DNA of 64,000 nt from Streptomyces spinosisporus. GTDB lineage: Bacteria; Actinomycetota; Actinomycetes; Streptomycetales; Streptomycetaceae. The translations under genes and the position numbers were made by a program. The stretch's first letter is position 1. Each line of letters starts with the position of its first letter. Below the pieces are notes generated by a model. That model was not told the DNA's origin and did no database searches. It saw nothing but the letters and a program-made list of their open reading frames with translations. Positions 57,860-64,000 of the stretch are shown piece after piece. Where the stretch lies: contig NZ_JALDAX010000011.1 in the NCBI RefSeq assembly GCF_022698145.1, forward strand, positions 248,001 to 312,000, given 5' to 3'.

Positions 57860-58369
57860 TCACCGCACCCCTGGCGGGTGCGGTGGATGCGGCGGCGGTG
57901 CGGGAATGCTGGACAGTCCGGGTGCGTCCTCCGGCCAGACCAGCAGCACCGGGCAGGGGGCGTGGTCCACGACGAAGCGGCCGTGATGGCCCAGGCTCTT
58001 GGGTCCCAGGCGGCTGCGGTTGCCGTCGCGGGCCACGATCAGCAGCTCCGCGTCCTCGGCAGCGGCGACCACTTCCCGTTCGACACGTCCGGTGCGCTCG
58101 ACGCGAGTGCAGGGGCGGCCGAGCCGGTCGGCCGCCTGCTGCAGCAGTTCGCTCCCGGCTTCGGCGGCGAGTTGCTCCACCCGGGTTCCGGGATCCTGTT
58201 CCGGGTGGCCGCGTCCGAGCAGCCCCGCGAACGCACCGTGCGCGATGGCCGGGAGCTGTTCGTCGGCCACATGCAGCAGTACGACCTCCGATCCGTCGGG
58301 GGTGTGGGCGCGCGCCGCGTCCACACAGGCGGGCCAGGTGCCCTCGACGATCCAGACGACGACGGTCAT
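57860..58369 (-). CDS. Universal stress protein (UspA family)
   Basis: A 169-residue protein. The core fold is seen in MTVVVWIVEGTW and EVVLLHVADE, with the nucleotide-binding end NRSRLGPKSLGHHGRFVVDH (a G-x9-G-type loop). UspA proteins bind ATP or act in oxidative and dormancy stress. The last 20 residues (SIPAPPPHPPHPPG) are Pro-rich and not part of the fold. Its stop lies next to a repeat upstream of the cell-wall hydrolase gene, 168 bp away, so the two could be co-transcribed or not. Monomeric function cannot be refined. Confidence 0.85.
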   Translation of the reverse strand: MTVVVWIVEGTWPACVDAARAHTPDGSEVVLLHVADEQLPAIAHGAFAGLLGRGHPEQDPGTRVEQLAAEAGSELLQQAADRLGRPCTRVERTGRVEREVVAAAEDAELLIVARDGNRSRLGPKSLGHHGRFVVDHAPCPVLLVWPEDAPGLSSIPAPPPHPPHPPGVR

Positions 58370-58554
58370 ACGGTTCAGCCTCCGGCCTCACGCTCGGCTC
58401 CGGTCGCCGGAGGCCGGGACGAACTCACTGTGCCGGCCCCCGCTCAGTGTCGTGATCGCGCACGATACGCGCTCGATCGTGTCCCGGCACGCAGCCGATG
58501 GACGCCGCGTGAGGTGTCGGAACCGCCCCGGGTGCTGCCGCCCCCGCGTACGAC

Positions 58555-60903
58555 TCAGCCTGCTTGCGCGGCCAGTTGTTCCACGACCGCGCCGAGCAGC
58601 GGAGCCGGCGGGTGCAGTGCGTGGAGTGCGGCGATCTTCGCCGACAGGGGCTGTGCCGAGGTGACGACGCGCCACATCTCCAGTTTGAGTGGGTTGTCCG
58701 TCTGGGCCGCGGTGAGAATGCGCTCGATGTTCGCCGTGGCGTGATCCGCGCTCACCGGAGCCGTGAGCTTGACCTCGACGGTCGTCGCGCTCGTCGTGTC
58801 GGCCCGCACGGTGACGCTGAACCGCCCTGCTTCGCCGGTGAGTTCGGCCGGTCGCCCGTCGATCAGGGGCGGTCCGGAGGGCAGATCCGCGAGGAAGGTG
58901 ACGGTCCAGGTGCGTGCGGCGGGAACGATGCCTGCCGGACCCTCGGCCGCGCCGATGGTCAGCCGGGCCCGGTCGGCGTCCCACTCCAGCAGCGTGGTGA
59001 CCGTACGAAGGTCCGTTCCGTCGCCCTGACCGTCGTCCTCGACCAGGGTGAAGGCTCCGCTGTCCGTCGGCGCGACGAGAACTTCGAGGTGTTCGGGATT
59101 GCGGGTGGCGTCCAGGTCCTCCTCGCTCGTCAGGGGGAGGATGCCGCCGCTGCGCAGCAGGGCCGGCACGCCGGCCAGGTCCCGGTGCAGTTCGACCTGG
59201 CGGTCGCCGCTGTAGACGGTGCCGGTGAAGATGTCGGTCCAGGTGCCCGGCGGCAGCCACGCGGTGGCGGAGCCGAGCAGCGTCACGGGATCCCGGGGCG
59301 AGGTGATGGGGGCGACGATCAGTTCGCTGCCGAAGGAGAACTGGTTGGGGACCTGGTAGGCCTCCTCGCGGTCCGGTTCGAGGTGGTACATCGGACGCAC
59401 CAGGGGCAGACCCTCGGCCGCGCGGTGGTTCATGGTGTGCAGATACGGCACCAGCCGGTGCCGGAGACGCAGCGCCTCGCCCATCGCCTGCCGGGCTTCG
59501 AGGGGGAACTGCCAGGGCTCCTTGCGGATGAAGGGATTGTTCGCCGAGTGCAGCCTGAGGATGGGGGAGAACACGCCCAACTGGAGCCAGCGTGTGGCGA
59601 GTTCGTCGTCCCGGACACCTCGCGTGTGCCCGCCGATGTCGTGACTCCACCAGCTGTAGCCGATGTTGGCGGCGGTGGCCGTGAACTCCGGCTGGAAGTC
59701 CAGGGAGGCCCACGAGACGACGGTGTCGCCGGAGAAGCCGACGCCGTAGCGGTGGCTGCCCGGGCCCGCGTAGCGGGAGAACGCCATGGGACGACGGCCG
59801 TCGCGGCCGGAGTCGAGGAAGTGGAAGTGGTTGAGCAGCCACAGCGGGTCGACGCCGGGGACCCGCGATGTCGTGCCCTGCTGCCAGTCGATCCACCAGA
59901 AGTCGACGCCCTGGTCCTCCAACGGGTGGTGCAGGATGCGGAAGTAGGCGTCGAGGAACGTGCGGTCGGTCAGGTCGAAGGGAATCGTCGCCCCGGACGC
60001 GGGATCGACACCGACCGCGCGGGCCATGTCGGGATAGGCATCCTCGAACGGGCGCACCCCGTCGGCCGGGTGGAGGTTGAGGGTGGTTCTGAGGCTACGG
60101 CGGTGGAGCTCCTCCAGGAACGCCGGCGGGTCCGGGATGAGGCTCCGCTCCCATGAGTAGCCGGTCCAGCCGGTTCCGTACTGCGCGGGCACGGAGCCGA
60201 CGCGGTGCCAGTCCATGTCGATCACGGCGACGGAGAAGGGCAGGTTGTCGGCGGCGAAGCGGTCGAACAGCTCCAGATACTCGTCCGAGGTGTACGCGTG
60301 GTAGCGGCTCCACCAGTTGCCCAGGGCCCAGCGGGGAAGCACCGGCGGGTGGCCCGAGAGGTCGTAGAGCGCCCTGACCGCCGCGGTGTGGTCGCGGCCG
60401 TAGGCGAAGACGTACAGATCCACCCGGCCGGGCTCACGCGGGGCGATCCATCCCTCGGCGTCGAAGAGGAAGGACGCGGAGTCGTCGATGACGGCGATGC
60501 CGCCCCGAGCGGTGACACCGTTGTCGAGCGGTGTACGTCCGTCGGCGTCGTCGAGCGTGCGCGCGGTGCCGCCCAGGTTGTCCAGGTGCTCCCCGAAGTG
60601 CCAGCGGCCGCCCGTGGGTGAGGTGACCACCAGTCCGTTCGCGCTGAACTCACGCCGGTCGTACAGCAGATGGAACCGTGAAGTGGACACCTCCAGGGCC
60701 TCGCCGTCGCGGACGGTGAACCGCGGTGTGGCGAAGTCGCGATGGAGGGCGAAGCTGGAGGCGCGGTCCTCGAACGCGCCGTCGTCGGACCACTCCAGGC
60801 GCAGCAGCCCATCGGTCAGGACGGTGACGCGCCACTTGTCACCGCGCAGGACAGAGGAGTCCGGGGCCTGAGGGCGGGCCGGGATCTTGCCGAGTGCTGT
60901 CAT
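58555..60903 (-). CDS. Cytoplasmic GH31 alpha-glycosidase
   Basis: A 782-residue GH31 enzyme without signal peptide. The nucleophile D339 lies in FWWIDWQQG and the acid/base D393 in GFSGDTVVSW. An N-terminal beta-sandwich (residues 1-180) and two C-terminal beta-domains (PALLRSGGILPL) frame the barrel, as in other GH31 alpha-glucosidases. The ATG overlaps the stop of the preceding permease (ATGA), so it is part of the uptake operon. Candidate substrates are isomaltose, nigerose-type or other alpha-linked oligosaccharides. The last 100 residues are non-catalytic (NIERILTAAQTDNPLKLEMW). Confidence 0.92.
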   Translation of the reverse strand: MTALGKIPARPQAPDSSVLRGDKWRVTVLTDGLLRLEWSDDGAFEDRASSFALHRDFATPRFTVRDGEALEVSTSRFHLLYDRREFSANGLVVTSPTGGRWHFGEHLDNLGGTARTLDDADGRTPLDNGVTARGGIAVIDDSASFLFDAEGWIAPREPGRVDLYVFAYGRDHTAAVRALYDLSGHPPVLPRWALGNWWSRYHAYTSDEYLELFDRFAADNLPFSVAVIDMDWHRVGSVPAQYGTGWTGYSWERSLIPDPPAFLEELHRRSLRTTLNLHPADGVRPFEDAYPDMARAVGVDPASGATIPFDLTDRTFLDAYFRILHHPLEDQGVDFWWIDWQQGTTSRVPGVDPLWLLNHFHFLDSGRDGRRPMAFSRYAGPGSHRYGVGFSGDTVVSWASLDFQPEFTATAANIGYSWWSHDIGGHTRGVRDDELATRWLQLGVFSPILRLHSANNPFIRKEPWQFPLEARQAMGEALRLRHRLVPYLHTMNHRAAEGLPLVRPMYHLEPDREEAYQVPNQFSFGSELIVAPITSPRDPVTLLGSATAWLPPGTWTDIFTGTVYSGDRQVELHRDLAGVPALLRSGGILPLTSEEDLDATRNPEHLEVLVAPTDSGAFTLVEDDGQGDGTDLRTVTTLLEWDADRARLTIGAAEGPAGIVPAARTWTVTFLADLPSGPPLIDGRPAELTGEAGRFSVTVRADTTSATTVEVKLTAPVSADHATANIERILTAAQTDNPLKLEMWRVVTSAQPLSAKIAALHALHPPAPLLGAVVEQLAAQAG

Positions 60904-61805
60904 TGCTTCACTGCCCCTTGGGTCACTCCGCTGATCACCCATCGCTGGGAGAACAAGTAGACAACCACGGTCGGTGCCATCGCCATCAGGTACGAGGCGA
61001 AGGCGATGTTGTAGTTCGTGCCGAATTGGCTCTGGAAGATGCTCTGGACGACCGGGAGCGTCTGCAGTCCCGGATCCGCCGTGATGAGCGAGGGCAGCAT
61101 GTAGTCGTTCCAGGAGGCGAGGAAGGCGAAGATGCCGACGGTGGCGTTCATGGGCCCGAGCAACGGCATGATGATGCGCCAGAAGATCTGCCCGGTGGAG
61201 GCGCCGTCCATGCGCGCACTCTCCTCCAACTCCGCGGGGACGGAGCGGAGATAGGCACTGTAGAGCAGCACACTGAACGAGAGCTGGAAGACGATGTGGA
61301 GCAGCGTGACGCCCACCGGATTGTCGATGCTGAGCAGCGCGGTGAGCTTGATCTGCGGCAGTGCCACCACGGGGAACGGCAGGAACATCGCCCCGAGCAG
61401 ATAGAAGAACGACCAGCGGAACAGACGCCGGTCCCAGTTGCGGGCGATGGCGTAGGCGGCGAGCGAGCTCAGGACCAGCGTGCCGAGCACGGTTCCCGCG
61501 GAGACCGCGACCGAGATCGCGAAGGACGTCGGGAAGTGCGTCAGACGCCAGGCGGAGGCGAAGTTGTGCAGGTCGATCGGCCACGGCGGGGCGAAGGCGT
61601 TGCCCTGTGCCGCCTGCGAGGGGGACTTGAGGGCCATCGCGACGGTCACGTACAGCGGGACGAGCACCGCCAGACTGGCGACCACGAGGATGACGGTGAC
61701 CGGACGGTTCGGGGCGTCGGTGCCGCGGCGGCGGACGCGGACGGCGGAGGTGCGCGGTGGGCGCCGCCGGGTGCCGGGGTCGGACGTGGGGAGCGTGGCG
61801 GTCAT
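60900..61805 (-). CDS. Sugar ABC permease (MalG-type) of the GH31 operon
   Basis: A 301-residue CUT1 permease with six helices; the EAA loop reads ELEESARMDGASTGQIFW. Its start touches the stop of the MalF-type gene (TGATG, one base shared) and its stop overlaps the GH31 start, so all three are coupled. No ATPase gene accompanies it. Confidence 0.92.
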   Translation of the reverse strand: MTATLPTSDPGTRRRPPRTSAVRVRRRGTDAPNRPVTVILVVASLAVLVPLYVTVAMALKSPSQAAQGNAFAPPWPIDLHNFASAWRLTHFPTSFAISVAVSAGTVLGTLVLSSLAAYAIARNWDRRLFRWSFFYLLGAMFLPFPVVALPQIKLTALLSIDNPVGVTLLHIVFQLSFSVLLYSAYLRSVPAELEESARMDGASTGQIFWRIIMPLLGPMNATVGIFAFLASWNDYMLPSLITADPGLQTLPVVQSIFQSQFGTNYNIAFASYLMAMAPTVVVYLFSQRWVISGVTQGAVKQ

Positions 61806-62722
61806 CAGAGTCGAAGTCCCCTTCCGCGGGTGGCCAGCAGTTGCAGCAGCGAGACCACGACCGTCAGGACGAAGAACACCGTCGCGTTGGCCATCTGGTA
61901 GGCGTAGTCCCCGCCCGTGTAGCCGGTGAAGATGGTCATGGCCACGCTGCTGGTGGACGTCCCGGGCCCGCCGTTGGTGAGTGCCACGATGATGTCGTAG
62001 GCGTTGAGGTATCCCTTGATGCCGAGAATCGTGTTGATCACGACGAAGCCGGCGATCAGCGGCAGCGTGATGGATCTGAATCGGCGCCAGGCCGATGCTC
62101 CGTCCAGGGCGGCTGCCTCGTACAGCTCGTCGGGGATGGACAGCAGGCCCGCGATGTAGATGAGCAGGGCGCCCGGGATCGTCTGCCAGGCGGAGACGAT
62201 CACGATGGAGACCCAGGCGAGGTCGGGGTCGCCGAGGATGCTCTGCTCCAGTGGTCCGAACCCGACGGCACCGGCGACGGAGGGCAGCGAATTGGCGAAG
62301 AGGTAGTTGAAGACGTAGGCGACGACGATGCCGGAGATCACCATCGGGATGACGAAGATGCTGCGCAGGGTGGTCAGGAACCGGATGCGCTGCGTCAGGC
62401 CCACGGCCAGGGCCAGGGCCGTTGTCTGGGTGAGGACGACGGTGACCAGGGCGAAGCCGATGGTGAACTTGTAGGACGACCAGATGGAGGGGTCGGAGAA
62501 GACGGCGATGTAGTTGGTCAGGCCGGTGAACTGCCAGGATCCGAAGCCCACATAGTCGGTGAAGCTGTAGAAGATGCCGACCAGGGCGGGGGCGAGGACC
62601 AGCGCGGTGAACAGCAGCAGGGTGGGCAGCAGGAACCAGTAGTAGATGGGTTCGACGCGGTGGCGGCGGCCGGGACGTGGTGTGTCGGGTGCGCGCCGGG
62701 GGAGGGGCGAGGGCACGGTCAC
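61805..62722 (-). CDS. Sugar ABC permease (MalF-type) of the GH31 operon
   Basis: A 305-residue CUT1 permease with six helices; EAA motif ELYEAAALDGASAWRRFR. The GTG at 62722 has GAGGAGA upstream. It lies 27 bp after the binding-protein gene, within the transport operon. Confidence 0.92.
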   Translation of the reverse strand: MTVPSPLPRRAPDTPRPGRRHRVEPIYYWFLLPTLLLFTALVLAPALVGIFYSFTDYVGFGSWQFTGLTNYIAVFSDPSIWSSYKFTIGFALVTVVLTQTTALALAVGLTQRIRFLTTLRSIFVIPMVISGIVVAYVFNYLFANSLPSVAGAVGFGPLEQSILGDPDLAWVSIVIVSAWQTIPGALLIYIAGLLSIPDELYEAAALDGASAWRRFRSITLPLIAGFVVINTILGIKGYLNAYDIIVALTNGGPGTSTSSVAMTIFTGYTGGDYAYQMANATVFFVLTVVVSLLQLLATRGRGLRL

Positions 62723-62749
62723 GGGGTCTCCTCGATGCGGTGTGCTCGG

Positions 62750-64000
62750 TCAGTGGGACGTCGCCGAGGAGCGGATGGCGAATCGCCGCCAGTCACTGTC
62801 GAGCCGTTTGAGCATGGCTTCGAAGTCGCCGGTGGCCACGGCGCTCTGCAGGTAGTTGCCGAGGGGGATGGAGTTCGGGACGAAGGTGCCGGCTCCCAGG
62901 TAGAACGCGGACGAGTCGACGTAGGGCTGCAGACCGGACAGGCGCGGGTCCGTGGCCGCCGGTGCGTCCTCGGTGACGCCGTAGGCGAGGTTGTCGCGGT
63001 TGTAGGCGTCGATGATCTCCGGTTGCATCAGGAAGTCGACCAACTCGGCGGCCAGATCCGGGTGTCGGGCGCCGGTCGGGATCCACAGCGCCAGGTCGAT
63101 GTTGACCCTGGCCTTGCGGTCGCGTGCCCGGTCGGTGACGGGCAGCGGGAAGGTGCCGAGTTCCAGGTGCGGATCCACCGCGGCGATCTGGGTGAGCGCC
63201 CAGGGCCCTTGGAGATACATGGCCGCCTGCCCCTTGCCGAAGGCGAGGTTGCCGTCCGAGTACGAGCGTGTGGCGGCGTCCCGGTTGTAGAACCGGGTGA
63301 GGGTGCGGGCGCGCTCCATGGCGGTGGCGAAGTTCTTCTGGAACGAGACGGGGGAGTGCGGGCCGACGTCGGTGCCCTGTTCCTGGAGGCGGGCGTAGAA
63401 GGAGGCGGTGTCGACCAGGCCGCCCGCGCAGTAGTCGAAGAGCCCCTGCCAGATCGTCCAGGTGTCCTTGTTGGTCGCGTAGATCGGTGTCACCTTGGCG
63501 GCCTGCAACTCCTTGCACACGTCGAGGAGTTCGGACCAGGTGGTCGGCACCGGCAACTGGTGCTTCGCGAAGATCCGCTTGTTGTAGATGACGCCGGCGG
63601 CGGCCAGGGAGTAGGGCAGGACGCTGGTGCGGCCCGGGTAGGTGGCGTACCGCTCGGCGAGGGTGGCGATGCTCTTCCTGATGTGTTTGGACGCCGGCCG
63701 GTCCGAGAGGTCGGAGAGCACTCCGCGCTCGATGTAGCGGGCGAGTTCCAGGTTGTTGTTGAAGCAGCCGACGTCGGCGGGCGCGTCGCGGACGAACTGC
63801 GGGGCGATGATCACGGTGTCGTCGTGGTCCACCCGGACCCCGGGGCGCCGCTTCTCGAACCTGCGCAGCAGTTTGTCGAAGTAGGCGATGACTTCCTGCT
63901 TCTGCTCGTAGAAGCGGATGGTCGTCGTGGAGCCTTCTGGGCCGGTGTTCGCACATCCGCCGAGTCCCAGTGTGCCGAGCGCGGTCCCGGTGCCCGCCGC
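62750..64000 (-). CDS. Sugar-binding lipoprotein of the GH31 operon, 5' end outside window
   Basis: A CUT1 binding protein whose start lies beyond the window edge; 416 codons are visible. The sequence runs in the same frame through 63832 to the edge, where the lipobox region LGTLGLGGC appears, so only about 10 residues of the signal peptide are missing. The mature protein opens EGSTTTIRFYEQKQEVIAYF, and its cleft stretches (IYNKRIFAKHQLPVPTTWSE and MYLQGPWALTQI) are typical of oligosaccharide binders. First gene of the operon binding protein-MalF-MalG-GH31; the regulator is probably just outside the window. Confidence 0.9.
   Translation of the reverse strand, partial: AAGTGTALGTLGLGGCANTGPEGSTTTIRFYEQKQEVIAYFDKLLRRFEKRRPGVRVDHDDTVIIAPQFVRDAPADVGCFNNNLELARYIERGVLSDLSDRPASKHIRKSIATLAERYATYPGRTSVLPYSLAAAGVIYNKRIFAKHQLPVPTTWSELLDVCKELQAAKVTPIYATNKDTWTIWQGLFDYCAGGLVDTASFYARLQEQGTDVGPHSPVSFQKNFATAMERARTLTRFYNRDAATRSYSDGNLAFGKGQAAMYLQGPWALTQIAAVDPHLELGTFPLPVTDRARDRKARVNIDLALWIPTGARHPDLAAELVDFLMQPEIIDAYNRDNLAYGVTEDAPAATDPRLSGLQPYVDSSAFYLGAGTFVPNSIPLGNYLQSAVATGDFEAMLKRLDSDWRRFAIRSSATSH

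Noticed and set aside
58555..61584. 1009-codon frame including GH31
   Set aside because: Upstream of 60903 it is the wrong frame of the MalG-type permease. The ATGA overlap fixes the GH31 start.
1..64000. CRISPR array, prophage, transposon, or antibiotic biosynthetic cluster
   Set aside because: No regularly spaced repeats with unique spacers, no phage or transposase proteins, and no polyketide, NRPS or terpene enzymes were seen. The tandem repeats are contiguous, without spacers.
1..64000. tRNA or rRNA genes
   Set aside because: I saw no cloverleaf with the TTCGA-type T-loop pattern in the intergenic regions, and no rRNA-like conserved stretches.

Overview
The window is high-GC actinobacterial DNA, almost certainly a Streptomyces chromosome. 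The signs are strong third-position G/C, frequent GTG starts, Tat- and Sec-secreted polysaccharidases with carbohydrate-binding modules, three CUT1-type sugar ABC transporters without their own ATPase, DasR-like operators, and many one-component regulators. About 60 genes are supported. I see no rRNA, tRNA, CRISPR array, transposase, phage gene or polyketide/NRPS assembly line. The content is accessory, mainly carbohydrate scavenging and regulation, as expected of a chromosome arm or the edge of the core.

Layout. 1-2.2 kb: MarR regulator divergent from an MFS exporter and a cut-off cupin gene, with operator palindromes and a 4 x 15 bp repeat between them. 2.3-9.7 kb: CBM2-FN3-GH18 chitinase behind a DasR-type operator, small membrane protein, DenD-like dehydrogenase, Tat-secreted GH78-like rhamnosidase, and a PEP mutase/isocitrate lyase family enzyme. 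9.7-12.9 kb: AraC regulator, cupin, an unknown protein, and a coiled-coil/winged-helix protein. 13-19.4 kb: sulfatase, formylglycine-generating enzyme and betaine-type binding lipoprotein in one operon, preceded by LysR and a carboxymuconolactone-decarboxylase-like pair. 19.5-30.5 kb: carbonic anhydrase/TetR pair with twin operators, sirtuin, two MFS transporters, polyketide-cyclase-like protein, lipid kinase plus PAP2 phosphatase, peptidoglycan-binding membrane protein, and an ArsR-AHSA1-RibD operon with an apparently leaderless promoter.

30.5-37.8 kb is a ceb-like sugar locus on the minus strand. It runs binding protein, two permeases, GH1 beta-glucosidase, a Tat-secreted PF10091 'glucoamylase' (the family that contains GH144 endo-beta-1,2-glucanases), and LacI. 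A shared 14-bp operator lies before the first and last genes, and I propose a beta-1,2-glucan uptake system. 38.6-42.8 kb holds a tannase/feruloyl esterase, an orphan sugar-binding lipoprotein, and a histidine kinase whose response-regulator gene appears reduced to about 110 bp. An aquaglyceroporin and a Rv1733c-like membrane protein follow.

44.9-52.3 kb is a second das-like chitin-sugar cluster: GntR divergent from binding protein, two permeases, intracellular GH20 hexosaminidase and secreted CBM3-GH16 protein, with a DasR-type site and several GntR half-sites. 52.4-58.4 kb: DUF4436 protein overlapping an MFS transporter tail to tail by 399 bp, secreted trypsin-like protease, two-domain cell-wall hydrolase, universal stress protein. 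58.5-64 kb: third sugar system (binding protein cut by the window end, two permeases, cytoplasmic GH31 alpha-glycosidase).

The logic is repeated three times: secreted enzymes cut a polymer, a lipoprotein captures the oligomer, two permeases import it (presumably energised by a shared MsiK-type ATPase encoded elsewhere), and a cytoplasmic glycosidase releases the monosaccharide. A second recurring theme is short tandem duplication (12-25 bp, 2-5 units), mostly at gene 3' ends or between genes, several spanning the stop codon.
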